DNA from: Micromonospora echinospora
GTDB taxonomy: Bacteria; Actinomycetota; Actinomycetes; Mycobacteriales; Micromonosporaceae
Length of the DNA: 64,000 nucleotides
NCBI RefSeq assembly: GCF_900091495.1
Contig: NZ_LT607413.1
Coordinates: 2,666,001-2,730,000 of the forward strand
Direction: 5' to 3'
The position numbers were made by a program, and so were the translations under genes. The notes beneath the pieces were generated by a model. The model saw only the letters and a program-made list of their open reading frames with translations, did not search any database and was not told the origin of the DNA. Below are positions 9,545 to 18,469 of this stretch, piece after piece (within the stretch, counting starts at the first letter, position 1; each line of letters opens with the position of its first letter).

Positions 9545-10270
9545 TCAGCCGGCCAGCACGACCACCAGGGTCCCGGCGGTGCTCAGCGCCGCCGGGACTC
9601 CGCACACCAGCAGCCCGAAACGTGGGGTGCGGTCCGTCCGTCCCGCCGGGCCCGGACGGAAGAGCCGGCCCACGCCGGCCATGCCCACCGTGAACGCCAC
9701 CGCCGGCAGCAACAGGCCGACCAGCACCGCCGCCAGCGCGGTCCGGGCTCCGGAACCAGTCAGCACGAGGACGATCTGGAGCACCGGCGTCACCAGCGCC
9801 ACCGGCCCGTAGACCAGGAGGTTCCGCAGCCGGGCGGGCCACCCCTCCGGCCGGGACCCGCGCCAGAGGCCGGCCACCGTCGCCCACCCGCGCGCGTCGA
9901 GCACACCATCGGCCGCGTCCGCGCACTCCCCGGCGGCCCGTAGCGCCGTCAGCGCCGCCGCCGGACCGGCCGCCATCGACCGCGCCGCCGCCGTCACCTC
10001 CGGCGGAGACGGCACCAACGCCATCGCCGGTACGCCCCGCTCACGCAGACGGGACTGCTGTGCCGCCAGGCGGGCCCGTACCGCGGTCAACTCCTCCCGG
10101 GCGTCCTGGACCGACCGGGCCTGCGCGCCCGCGGCGGTGGCCGCGCCACGGCGAACCCCGTCGAGCTGCCGGGCGGCGGCGAGGTACTCGGTCCACGCGG
10201 CGGCGACTGGATCGGACGGCGTCTCCTCCGGTGCGGCCCGCTGCGTCGGCGCGCTCCCGACCCCGGTCAT
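9545..10270 (-). CDS. hypothetical membrane protein with N-terminal coiled coil
   Basis: The protein has about 241 residues. The first half is Ala/Arg/Gln-rich helix likely to form a coiled coil (SVQDAREELTAVRARLAAQQSRLRERG). The second half holds three hydrophobic segments (VALVTPVLQIVLVLTG, AALAAVLVGLLLPAVAFTVGMAG and a C-terminal VPAALSTAGTLVVVLAG). It ends at the membrane. It lies 88 bases downstream of the FtsK-like ATPase on the same strand and is probably its partner. ATG 10270 follows a GGGGAGG; an in-frame ATG at 10339 in a duplicated junction sequence is the alternative. I do not recognise the family. Confidence 0.7.
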   Translation of the reverse strand: MTGVGSAPTQRAAPEETPSDPVAAAWTEYLAAARQLDGVRRGAATAAGAQARSVQDAREELTAVRARLAAQQSRLRERGVPAMALVPSPPEVTAAARSMAAGPAAALTALRAAGECADAADGVLDARGWATVAGLWRGSRPEGWPARLRNLLVYGPVALVTPVLQIVLVLTGSGARTALAAVLVGLLLPAVAFTVGMAGVGRLFRPGPAGRTDRTPRFGLLVCGVPAALSTAGTLVVVLAG

Positions 10271-10358
10271 CCCGCCTCCCCGACTCCGCTCGTCCCGCCT
10301 GGCCGTCCCCGGTCGTGTCGTCTCCCCGCCCCCGGTCATCCCGACTCGCCGTCCTTGG

Positions 10359-13300
10359 TCATGCCGACTCGCCGTCCCCGTCGGCGGCGAACGGCACCAG
10401 GACCGTGCCCGGCCCGTCCGGGCCCTCCCAGAGCAGCGCCCGTCCCGGCCGGGGCGACCACTGCACCGACCGGCCGACGATCGGCGTCAGCTGGCTGGCG
10501 GGCACGTCGATCACCAGCACCGACGCCACCTTGCCTACCCCGTCCTCCGGGTCGAGCAGTGCACCGAACGCCGACGCCGAACGCCACCAGCCCAGCACGT
10601 GCCGTCCGCCCGGCGGGCCGTCCCGCAGCAGGGCACGCAGCGGTCCGTCCGGCACACCGCCCGGGCCGTCCGCCCCGAACAGCACCAGGTAGCCGGGGCG
10701 GTCGTCGTCCAGGACGGCGAGCAGACCGGACAGGTCGACCGTCTCGACGGTGTGCCGGGTGGCCAACTCGGCGGCCAGAGCGGCGGCCGCATCCTCCGCG
10801 CTTCTGGTCAGGGCCGCGACGACGAATCGGGCGCTGCCGGACCTGTGGTGCGCGGCGACGCTCCGCACGGCGCTGGACAGCAGCGAGGCGGACTCCGGAC
10901 CGGTGCCGAGCACCACCAGGTTCCGGCCGGCCGCCGGAACGAGCGGCACCGACACCGTCGTCCGGGACACGTCCACCGCCCGACCGAGCAGTGCGGCCGG
11001 GGTCCGGGTCCGGCCGCCCACGGCGGCCCGGTAGCACGGGTCGTTACCCAGCACCGGCCGGGCGTACCCGGCGAAGACCACGGGCGGCGACGACCCGGCG
11101 GGACGGGCCGCCCAGAGGTCGCGCCGCAGCGCGGCGAGCGCGGCCGGATCGTCGAGAGGATCCGGGAAACGCACCATCCGCTCGTGCCCCCGGGTGGCGC
11201 CGCGCGGACCACCGAGCCCGCCGGCGGTGTTGACCACCGCGCTGCCCACCGCCAGGCCGGCGGCGGCGTCGTTGGTCGGCTCCAGCACCGCGCCGCCGCC
11301 CGGCAACGCCACCCGTACCGGGAACTGGCCGAGCACCGAGTCCCGGGAGGCGGCCCCGGCACCGAGACCGAGGTCACCCTCCCCGGCCAGGACCAGATGG
11401 ATCCCGTACGCCCGACCGGCGCGGGCCAGGGTCTCCAACCGGCCGGCGAGGTCGGCGCCGAGCCGGTCACGTTGCCCCGGCCGGTGTCCGGGACGGCCGT
11501 CCCGGAACAGTAAGGACACGTTGTCGATCACGCAGACGATCCGAGGCAGGGGTCGGTGCTGGCGCAGTTCGACGAAACGTTGTCCACCGGCGCGGTGTCC
11601 CGCCTCCTCGCGGCGCCGCAGCTCCGTCTCCAGGTGACCGAAGAGTGCCTGCACGTACTCCCGGTCGGCCGCGAGCGCGGCCGTCGCGACCTGCGGCACC
11701 CACGACCGGTCCCGCCGCGTCTGGAGGAACTCGGTGAACGACTCGCTGTCGGCCAGGTCTACCAGATGCAGGAGCATCTCGTCCGGTCCGTACCGGGCAG
11801 CCAGGCCGAACAGCACGTTGGTCAGGAAGTCCGCCCGTCCGCTGCCCGGCCGTCCGCTGATCAACCAGTGCGGGGTCAGTTCGGTGAGGCCGAGGGTCAC
11901 CGCCCGCCCGTCCGCGTCCCCCACCACCGTGGCGAGGCCGGTCGCGGAACTCGCCTCCCAGCGGGGCGCGTCGGCGGGCGGCAGCAGGGTGGCGAGCGTG
12001 AGCTGGGCACCGGCGGCCACCCGGCGAGCCAGCCGGCGGCAGACCGCCTCGACCAACTCGACCGGCGGATCCTCCTCGACGAGGACCGGGGCGTTCAGAC
12101 CCGTCGGCGGTTCCGCGCCGGGACCGGCGAACGAGGTGCCGGGCGGGTCGCCCAGCAGCGCGTACGCGTTCCGGATCGCGATCTCCGTCGCGTACGGCAG
12201 CGCCGGTGCGCCGGTCCGGACCGTGTCCCGTGAAACGGAATTCGGGTCGGTCGCGTGGGATCGTGGCGTACCGTCCCGGGTGGTGTCGGTGGCGTCTGCC
12301 GGTGGGGGATGGCCGGCTGCCGACGGCGGCCAGCCGGCGACGACCAGGTGCAGGCCGGCCTGGTGACCGCACCTGGCCAGAGCCTCGATCCGTGCCAGGT
12401 CATTCGGCTCGACCCCCACAGGCAGCGCGGCGATCACCAGCAGCATGGTGCGGTCGTGTCGGCGTTGACGGGCGGTACCGGAGGCCACCCACTGCTCGGC
12501 CTCGCTGAGCACCGCCCGCAGGCCGGCGGAATCGGTGGCGGGCGGGGGCAGCAGACCGGCGTCGGCGAGCGGCGCGAACCCGGCGAAGGTCCCGCTGGTC
12601 CGCTCCGCGACCGGTCCGGCTCCACCGGAGCTCGCCGGGGACACCCGGGCACCGGATCCAGTCGGTCCTCCGGCAGGATCGCCGGCCGGCTCGGCGGGCG
12701 CCCGTCCGCTGCCGTCCGAGGGCCCCGTCGACGCCCGTCCGCTGCCGCCAGTGGTCTTCCCCGAGGCCGGGACGCCCTGGCCGGCGGTGGGTACGTCGGC
12801 TGCCGGTCTGCTCCTCGCGTCACAAGGCGGACCGCCGGCCCGTCCCTCGACGGACGGGTCGGACGTCACGTCAGCCACCCCGGGGGCGGACACACCCGAG
12901 GCCACGGGGACGGGTGCCGCAGCCGACACGTGGCGCAACGTGCCGGCGCTGCCGTCCACCGCGCGTACCAGCAGGGACCCGGCGGGCGAGGCAGCCAGCA
13001 GCCGGAGCAGTACGGCACGGAGGAGACCCGCGACCCGTTGGTCCCGGACGTCGGTGTCGATGACCAGATGGCCGGTGCCGGGCAGGGGCACCAGAGCCGG
13101 GAAGCGCGCGTCGTCCAATGGGCCGGCGGTACCGACCCGGACGAAGGCGGGTACCTCGTCACCGGATGGCACGTCCGGGGTGAGCGACTCCAGTGCGTCG
13201 CCCGCCCAGCCCGGCGCCAACGTCTCGGCCGCCCGGCGGAGCCGGTCGGTCAGCTCGTACTGTCGACGCTGATCGGCGGGAATCGGCCGGGTGTCGTCGA

Positions 13301-13385
13301 GAACGGTGGCGGCGGCGGTCGCGGTGGCGGCGGCACGGCGGTGCAGGGCGGCGGCACGGCCGGTGGACCCCTTGATGTCGGCCAC
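10359..13385 (-). CDS. FtsK/SpoIIIE-like ATPase-domain protein with degenerate nucleotide-binding motifs
   Basis: This 1008-residue protein has the fold pattern of FtsK/SpoIIIE or EccC-like multi-module ATPases. A central module (about residues 480-680) has GRPGSGRADFL at 511-521 where Walker A would be, with Arg in place of the essential Lys, and a Walker B-like VCVIDNVSLLF whose second acidic residue is missing. A third module has only GTGPESASLL. The N-terminal part is helical (LHRRAAATATAAATVLDDTRPI), followed by a Pro/Gly-rich linker at about 190-270. It is therefore probably a structural or regulatory relative, not a normal motor. The start is GTG 13385 after GAGGTGGAGG. It may act with the type IV secretion-like genes upstream on the same strand. 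Confidence 0.75.
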   Translation of the reverse strand: MADIKGSTGRAAALHRRAAATATAAATVLDDTRPIPADQRRQYELTDRLRRAAETLAPGWAGDALESLTPDVPSGDEVPAFVRVGTAGPLDDARFPALVPLPGTGHLVIDTDVRDQRVAGLLRAVLLRLLAASPAGSLLVRAVDGSAGTLRHVSAAAPVPVASGVSAPGVADVTSDPSVEGRAGGPPCDARSRPAADVPTAGQGVPASGKTTGGSGRASTGPSDGSGRAPAEPAGDPAGGPTGSGARVSPASSGGAGPVAERTSGTFAGFAPLADAGLLPPPATDSAGLRAVLSEAEQWVASGTARQRRHDRTMLLVIAALPVGVEPNDLARIEALARCGHQAGLHLVVAGWPPSAAGHPPPADATDTTRDGTPRSHATDPNSVSRDTVRTGAPALPYATEIAIRNAYALLGDPPGTSFAGPGAEPPTGLNAPVLVEEDPPVELVEAVCRRLARRVAAGAQLTLATLLPPADAPRWEASSATGLATVVGDADGRAVTLGLTELTPHWLISGRPGSGRADFLTNVLFGLAARYGPDEMLLHLVDLADSESFTEFLQTRRDRSWVPQVATAALAADREYVQALFGHLETELRRREEAGHRAGGQRFVELRQHRPLPRIVCVIDNVSLLFRDGRPGHRPGQRDRLGADLAGRLETLARAGRAYGIHLVLAGEGDLGLGAGAASRDSVLGQFPVRVALPGGGAVLEPTNDAAAGLAVGSAVVNTAGGLGGPRGATRGHERMVRFPDPLDDPAALAALRRDLWAARPAGSSPPVVFAGYARPVLGNDPCYRAAVGGRTRTPAALLGRAVDVSRTTVSVPLVPAAGRNLVVLGTGPESASLLSSAVRSVAAHHRSGSARFVVAALTRSAEDAAAALAAELATRHTVETVDLSGLLAVLDDDRPGYLVLFGADGPGGVPDGPLRALLRDGPPGGRHVLGWWRSASAFGALLDPEDGVGKVASVLVIDVPASQLTPIVGRSVQWSPRPGRALLWEGPDGPGTVLVPFAADGDGESA

Positions 13386-13589
13386 CCCTCCACCTCTCTT
13401 TCCGAGGCCGGAAGAACCTCCCCGAGCAGAGACGGTATCCCAGGTCGGGGCGGCCGTCCGGGAGGTGCGACGGCGGTGCGCGCAGGGAGATCGCGAACCG
13501 TGCTGATCCGGCCAAGCGGGACGACCCAGGTGAAGATCGGCGGCTTCCGGGGCATTGGGTACCAGGCGTCCAGCCGATAACCTCAGGGG

Positions 13590-14156
13590 GTGGAATCAGT
13601 GCAGCCCCCCGCCGGTTCCCAGGTGTCCCGCGTACCGGCACAGCGGACCCCGCAGGAGGACCTGGCACCACCTCCCGTCCAGCCGGTCCCAGTGCCGCCG
13701 CGTCGCCGGCTGCGGACGGTTCTGACGGTGGCGGGCGTCGTGCTCACCGTGCTCTGCCTCAGCGGAGCCGTAACCGTCTACATCCTCTACAGCCGCGCCA
13801 GCGCCCCCGATCGAACGTCGCCAGAAGTCACCGTGGTGAACTACCTGCAGGCCTTTCTGATTGACCGTAATGACGCGCGAGCCGAGGCTCACACCTGCCA
13901 AGATTCCACGGGTCTAGGCGCGATCAAACGGTTCCGCGATGAGATCGTGACTCGTGAGCGAGAACTCGAAGTCACCTTCTCGATCAATATCGAGAAGGTG
14001 ACTGTCTCCAAGGCAGGATCCTCGGACGCAGTCGTGGCAGCGGTGGTTAGGAGGAGTGCCTCCGTCGATGGTCTTCAACAGAGCCTCACTGACGGGTGGC
14101 GTTTCGAGTTGCGGGACCTCGATGGCTGGCGTGTCTGTCGCGCCGAACTGGCCTGA
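13590..14156 (+). CDS. hypothetical single-pass membrane protein with extracellular domain
   Basis: The 188-residue protein has a Pro-rich cytoplasmic head, one transmembrane helix at about 43-68 (LRTVLTVAGVVLTVLCLSGAVTVYILY) and an extracellular domain with two cysteines, 101 to 180, that starts SPEVTVVNYLQAFLIDRNDARAEAH. This pattern resembles small NTF2-like or DUF4878-type accumulation-associated domains, which is a weak assignment. GTG 13590 has TAACCT exactly 6 nt upstream. It is the only plus-strand gene inside the secretion-like block. Codon use in the second half is less GC-biased than in its neighbours, and a perfect 14-bp hairpin lies inside the coding sequence at 13971-14002. Confidence 0.75.
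   Translation: MESVQPPAGSQVSRVPAQRTPQEDLAPPPVQPVPVPPRRRLRTVLTVAGVVLTVLCLSGAVTVYILYSRASAPDRTSPEVTVVNYLQAFLIDRNDARAEAHTCQDSTGLGAIKRFRDEIVTRERELEVTFSINIEKVTVSKAGSSDAVVAAVVRRSASVDGLQQSLTDGWRFELRDLDGWRVCRAELA
13971..14002. repeat. perfect 14-bp inverted repeat with 4-nt loop inside a coding region
   Basis: GTCACCTTCTCGAT at 13971-13984 and ATCGAGAAGGTGAC at 13989-14002 are exact reverse complements around the loop CAAT. It is too far from the stop codon to be a normal terminator and has no T run. It could be a protein-binding site, an mRNA stability element or an imported remnant. Confidence 0.85.
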
Positions 14157-14162
14157 TTTTTT

Positions 14163-14762
14163 CTATTCGATCCAGAGCAGGTGGACAGGCACTTCGAGGG
14201 TGGTCGGGGGCTGACCGCGCCAGGCCCAGCGGTACCAGTCCAGCTCGGCGGTCACCCGTACGCAGATGTCCCCGTCGGGCCCGGAGTAGGGCTCGGTGAC
14301 GGCGCGCAGGTCACGGCGTTCGGTCGGACCAGCTACGTGGACAACCCGTCGGCCGGTCGCCGAGCCGGCCTCGAAGACCGGAGTCGGTGGCCGGTGCGAC
14401 GGCGCGTCCAGGGAGACCAGTCGTGGTGCCGGGGCGTGCGGGATGCCGGCGACCGGACGGGTCCCCAGGGTCTCCACCCAGACCCGTTCCACCGGGACCA
14501 GCGGCGCGAACACCTCCACCTGCTCGGACTCGGCCCGGTACCACTCGTTCTCGGGGATGACCGGAACGTACGTCCGGCTGTTCTGCACCACACGCTGGTC
14601 GGCCCGCAGGTCTCCGCGCCAGCCCGTGCCGGGTAGCCCGACCACGACCCGCCGTCCGCGCAGGTCGACGAGGCCGGTCGCGGGCACCAACCGGATCGGC
14701 CGAGGCGGAAGCGGGGCCCAGTCGGGCTGACCGGTGAACGGGTCCGGAAGCGGATCGGTCAT
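14163..14762 (-). CDS. hypothetical protein of the secretion-like operon
   Basis: The 199-residue soluble protein is rich in Pro, Val, Arg and Trp with no signal peptide or transmembrane helix (MTDPLPDPFTGQPDWAPLPP at the start, PTTLEVPVHLLWIE at the end). The predicted strands suggest a mainly beta structure. It is the last gene of the minus-strand series, 13 bases after the transglycosylase/M23 gene, so it is almost surely translated from the same mRNA. I do not recognise the family. Its conserved-looking placement suggests a cytoplasmic accessory of the envelope complex. Confidence 0.75.
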   Translation of the reverse strand: MTDPLPDPFTGQPDWAPLPPRPIRLVPATGLVDLRGRRVVVGLPGTGWRGDLRADQRVVQNSRTYVPVIPENEWYRAESEQVEVFAPLVPVERVWVETLGTRPVAGIPHAPAPRLVSLDAPSHRPPTPVFEAGSATGRRVVHVAGPTERRDLRAVTEPYSGPDGDICVRVTAELDWYRWAWRGQPPTTLEVPVHLLWIE

Positions 14763-14775
14763 CGGTGGGAAGGCC

Positions 14776-15948
14776 TCACGCCGCGCCCTTCAGCGGGGCA
14801 CCCCGTTCTCTCATGAAAGGCACCGGGTTGATGGCCCCGTTGCTGCTCCGATCCTCGTTGACGTGCACCTCGTAGTGCAGGTGCGGGCCGGAGGAGTTGC
14901 CGCTGCTGCCCACCACTCCGATGACCTCGCCCGCCTCGACCATCTGACCCGGAACGACGAGGGGCTTGTAGAGCATGTGGCAGTAGCGGGTGATGTAACC
15001 GCCGGCGTGCAGCATGTCGACGAACCAGCCGCAGCCGCCCTTGTTCGGCCAGCCGTCCTCGTCGCAGCTGAGCCGTTCCCGGTTGTCGGGGTCGCACTTG
15101 GCGATCAGCACCCGGCCGCTGGCGGCGGCGCGGATCTTGGTCTCCTTGGGGGCGGCGATGTCCACGCCGTTGTGCTTGGGGCGTTCCGCCGTGCGGAATC
15201 CCGACCCGACCCCGCCCGGGATGGGCGCTGTCCAACCCGACGCGGCGATCTCGCCGCCGGCCGCCGCGTCACAGACCTTCCGGCCGGAGATCTGGACCGT
15301 CCGGGCAGCTCCGCCGGCCAACGCGTCTACGATCCTGCTGGCGAGTTCCTCGTGCTTGGCGTACGCGTCCGGGAAGGCGCTGATCTGCACTTTCTGGGCC
15401 GCCACGGTCAACGGGAGTTGCTCCCAGTTGTCGACCTTGACCAGCTTCTCGTAGAACTTCTGGGCCGCGTAGGCGGGATCCATCCGCTGCCGGACGGTGC
15501 CCCACCCGGGGCGTTGCTGGAAAAGGCCCACCGAGTCGTGGTCCCAGCCGATGCCTTCGTGGGGAATGTCCTTGGAGGCCGCCACCGTGCTGTTGGCCAG
15601 GTTGCGTAGGCCGGACTCCTGCATTGCGGTGGCGACGGCGATGACCCAGGCCCGTGGAGGCAGCTCCATGTCCTGCCCGACCTTGATGATGACGGCCGCG
15701 TTCCGGAGTTGGCGCTCGCCGTACTCGCTGAACCGGGGCATGTCGCCGGTCACGTCGACGGTGTTCTCCGTGCCGCAGTTCGCCGCCATATTGATCATCT
15801 GATCGGTTTCGCCACCGAGTTCGGTGAGGAGAAACGCACCGGCTCCACCGGTGCAGCAGAGCAGGGCCATCGCCGCGGTCAGCGCCGCTGCCAGTGCCCC
15901 GACACGCACCTGCCGTCCGGGTAGGGCCTTCCGGGTCGTGTCGCTCAT
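14776..15948 (-). CDS. bifunctional lytic transglycosylase-like / M23 endopeptidase, membrane-anchored
   Basis: The 390-residue protein has an N-terminal hydrophobic anchor (about 15-42). A lysozyme/transglycosylase-like domain follows, with the catalytic-type glutamate at 111 (AVATAMQESGL) and the GLFQQRPGWG signature at 141-150. The C-terminal domain is an M23 lysostaphin-type peptidase with zinc ligands H259 and D263 (HNGVDIA), H324 and H356-L-H358. The pairing of glycan- and peptide-cleaving domains is typical of VirB1-like wall hydrolases in Gram-positive conjugation systems, which open peptidoglycan for the channel. Its ATG overlaps the stop of the preceding gene (ATGA), so translation is coupled. 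Confidence 0.9.
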   Translation of the reverse strand: MSDTTRKALPGRQVRVGALAAALTAAMALLCCTGGAGAFLLTELGGETDQMINMAANCGTENTVDVTGDMPRFSEYGERQLRNAAVIIKVGQDMELPPRAWVIAVATAMQESGLRNLANSTVAASKDIPHEGIGWDHDSVGLFQQRPGWGTVRQRMDPAYAAQKFYEKLVKVDNWEQLPLTVAAQKVQISAFPDAYAKHEELASRIVDALAGGAARTVQISGRKVCDAAAGGEIAASGWTAPIPGGVGSGFRTAERPKHNGVDIAAPKETKIRAAASGRVLIAKCDPDNRERLSCDEDGWPNKGGCGWFVDMLHAGGYITRYCHMLYKPLVVPGQMVEAGEVIGVVGSSGNSSGPHLHYEVHVNEDRSSNGAINPVPFMRERGAPLKGAA

Positions 15949-16493
15949 GCCCGCTCCCAGTCCACCACGTCAACCAGCCAGCGTCCCTCCGGTGCCACGA
16001 GTTCGAGCCGCAGCTGCCCGGTGTCCAGAGGGACCAGTGCCTCGACCAACGACTCGGTCCGTGGCCGGAGGGTGGTCGGACCCGTGGTCCGTTGCGCCGG
16101 TACTCCGGCCGGGTTCGCCCCGGTCATTTTCTCGACCAGGATGGGTGTGGCGAGGGGCCGGATGGTCGCCAACCACTCGTCACTGGTCATGCCGCGTCCG
16201 CCGAGCCAGGCTCCGACGAAACGGTCCGCGACCTGCTCCGGCTTCGGAGCGCCGGGACGGGTGACCGGGGAGGGCGGTGCGCCCGTGCCGATCACACCGT
16301 CGTCCCCCGCCTCCGGATCCACCGTCGTGATCGGCCGGTCCGGACGGTTGCTGAGCCCGGCGGACGGGTCCACCGGGCCGGAGACCAGCCGCGCCGCTCC
16401 GATGACCCCGAGGACCAGAACGCCGATGCCCAGCGCCACGCCGAGCCGGGACCGGAGGACCCGGGTCAGAAGGAACTCGATCGCCCGTCGCAC
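15945..16493 (-). CDS. single-pass membrane protein, VirB8/TcpC-like candidate
   Basis: The 182-residue protein has one transmembrane helix at about 17-39 (LGVALGIGVLVLGVIGAARLV), a Pro/Asp-rich spacer and an extracellular domain from about residue 80 (QVADRFVGAWLGGRGMTSDEWLATIRPLATPILVEKMTG). The short helix pattern followed by strands ending RWLVDVVDWERA fits the NTF2-like fold found in VirB8 and TcpC conjugation proteins; this is an inference from shape and context. GTG 16493 lies 4 bases after the stop of the TrbL-like gene, and its own stop overlaps the next start. It would link the channel to the cell wall hydrolase. Confidence 0.75.
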   Translation of the reverse strand: MRRAIEFLLTRVLRSRLGVALGIGVLVLGVIGAARLVSGPVDPSAGLSNRPDRPITTVDPEAGDDGVIGTGAPPSPVTRPGAPKPEQVADRFVGAWLGGRGMTSDEWLATIRPLATPILVEKMTGANPAGVPAQRTTGPTTLRPRTESLVEALVPLDTGQLRLELVAPEGRWLVDVVDWERA

Positions 16494-16497
16494 GTCC

Positions 16498-18468
16498 TCA
16501 CCTCGCCTCGGTACGTACCCGGGGAGCCTGCGGGGTGGGAGCGGTGGTGCGCTCGGTGGAGCCGGGCCGGTAGATCACGAAGGACGGGCTCTCCTCCGGT
16601 ACGTCCGGCTCCGTCCAGGTCGTCGGCTGCCGACGCGGACGCGGCGACGAGGCCGATCGTGCGGCACGATGTGAGTCCTCCCGCACCACCGTCTCGTCCG
16701 CGCGTTCCCGGCCGTCCGGGCGTTGTCGAGGCTCCGTTCCGGGAACCGTCAGGGTCTCGGGGCGGGCCGGGGTGTGGGCGGGATCCTCCCGACGTGACTC
16801 CGGCCGGAGCCTGGTCTGCTCGGCCACTGCTCCCCGGGTCCGGCCCGTCGCCGACTCCGCCCGCTGGCCGGCTTCGGCCTCCTCCAACCGGGCGGCCGTC
16901 CGCATGTCGCGGAAGAACCGGCGGTGCCAGGAACCACCGGATCCGGACGCCTCGCTGTTTTCCTTCCCGCCGAGTTGGGTGATCCGCCGGTACGGCCGCA
17001 GTAGCAACCAGCCGACCACACCGCAGAGCCAGACCAGCACCACCTGGAGCCAGCCCGGAAGCGTGGGCGTGTTCATGATCAGGTCAACCGCGAAGAGGTA
17101 GATGGCCGCGCCGGTGCCGAAGATGGCGATGTTGAACACTGCGGCGACGACGGCGTTGCCGAGCCGCCGCAGGCCCGCGCTCGCCGGACGCATCAGGCCG
17201 ATGGTGCCGAGGATCGGCGCTGCGATCACCGCCCACCGGAAAAGCAGGAAGCCGAGAAGGACAAGCAACGAGGCGACCAGGTCGAACATGGCGAAGAGGA
17301 CGGCGGCGAGGACCGCGATGAAGCCCGCACCCACGCGGTCCATGTCGCGGACCCCCTGGAGGTACTCGTACGCCTCCGGGTCCTCCTTCTTGATCTGCTC
17401 GGCGACCTTCATCCATTGCTGCTGTTTGGCTTCGATGGTCGTGATGCGGGTGGAGGGGTTCGCCCGCATGGACTGGGCTTCCCCCCACGTCAGAGAACGG
17501 GCGTCGTAAAGAGCCGGTCCGTACTTCTTGGCGGTTTCGCTGTCGGCCGAACCGAGCAGGCCGCGCAGCCAGTTGCGATAGAGCATCGTCTCGGTCGCGG
17601 TGTCGCTGGCTCGCGCCGCTGGCGAACGGAGGTCCTTGCATCTGTTGGGATCGGGGTCGATGCAGCGGCCCGGAGCGGGTTCCTTCGCCTGTGGCCCTAC
17701 CGCGTCGTGCACGACGCCCAGGGTTGTGACCAGGGTGCCGTCGGCGATGTTGGCCGACTTCACGGGCCAGGCGGCCAGTGCGGTCACCGCCACCATTACC
17801 AGTAGTGCCCAACCGGCCGTGGTCATCGCGTTGCTCATATCCGACTGCCGGGACCGCCAGAGCAGGTAGAGACCGACCACACACAGGGTGACGATGCCGA
17901 AGACGCTGAAGACCTTCTGATAGACGGCCTTGGTGGCTTGTTCCACCAGCGGGTCGGCCCAGCCCCACATAGCCTGCGGTCCCCAGGCACGTTCCCGAAG
18001 GGCGTTGGATGCTCCAATGATCGCCGTCGCGATCATGAATTCGCCGTTGGCGACAGTCGTGGTGAACTTGTAGTCGGGATGGAGGATGCTGGACGCGCAT
18101 CCGCCGTCCACGTCGTATGTGGTATAGCCGTAACCTGCGTAGCCGTACAGGCTGTAGCGGCCGACGATGCCATCGGCGGTATCCGCACTGGGGGCACTGG
18201 CGAACCAGCCGGCCAGGCCAGCGTCAGGCGTACCGGGTGTCGGTGGCGAAAGGCACTCCGCTCGTGCCTCGGTCACATCCTGGAGTTTCGCCACGCAAGC
18301 GCGGAAGTCGGCCTGCCACTCCTGCGTGGTGCAGAGGTCGGCGCGGGCCTGGGTCGCCGGGGGTGGTGCCGCCGTCGCTCCGACCGCGGGCCAGACGATC
18401 GTGGCTACCGCGAGTACGCCGACGGCGAGGAGGAGTGCCGCGATCCGTGCCGGGGCCCTCGCCACCAT
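16498..18468 (-). CDS. polytopic membrane protein, TrbL/VirB6-like
   Basis: The 656-residue protein begins with a signal-like segment (ARIAALLLAVGVLAVATIVWPAVG) and an exported domain of about 170 residues with several cysteines. Six or so transmembrane helices follow, including VFGIVTLCVVGLYLLW, WALLVMVAVTALAAW, FIAVLAAVLFAMFDLVASLLVLLGFLLFRW and LQVVLVWLCGVVGWLLL. The C-terminal 150 residues are a charged Arg/Glu/Pro tail in the cytoplasm. This build matches TrbL/VirB6 channel components of Gram-positive type IV secretion systems. ATG 18468 begins one base after the VirB4-like stop codon. The assignment relies on topology and neighbours more than on motifs. Confidence 0.8.
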   Translation of the reverse strand: MVARAPARIAALLLAVGVLAVATIVWPAVGATAAPPPATQARADLCTTQEWQADFRACVAKLQDVTEARAECLSPPTPGTPDAGLAGWFASAPSADTADGIVGRYSLYGYAGYGYTTYDVDGGCASSILHPDYKFTTTVANGEFMIATAIIGASNALRERAWGPQAMWGWADPLVEQATKAVYQKVFSVFGIVTLCVVGLYLLWRSRQSDMSNAMTTAGWALLVMVAVTALAAWPVKSANIADGTLVTTLGVVHDAVGPQAKEPAPGRCIDPDPNRCKDLRSPAARASDTATETMLYRNWLRGLLGSADSETAKKYGPALYDARSLTWGEAQSMRANPSTRITTIEAKQQQWMKVAEQIKKEDPEAYEYLQGVRDMDRVGAGFIAVLAAVLFAMFDLVASLLVLLGFLLFRWAVIAAPILGTIGLMRPASAGLRRLGNAVVAAVFNIAIFGTGAAIYLFAVDLIMNTPTLPGWLQVVLVWLCGVVGWLLLRPYRRITQLGGKENSEASGSGGSWHRRFFRDMRTAARLEEAEAGQRAESATGRTRGAVAEQTRLRPESRREDPAHTPARPETLTVPGTEPRQRPDGRERADETVVREDSHRAARSASSPRPRRQPTTWTEPDVPEESPSFVIYRPGSTERTTAPTPQAPRVRTEAR

Positions 18469-18469
18469 G

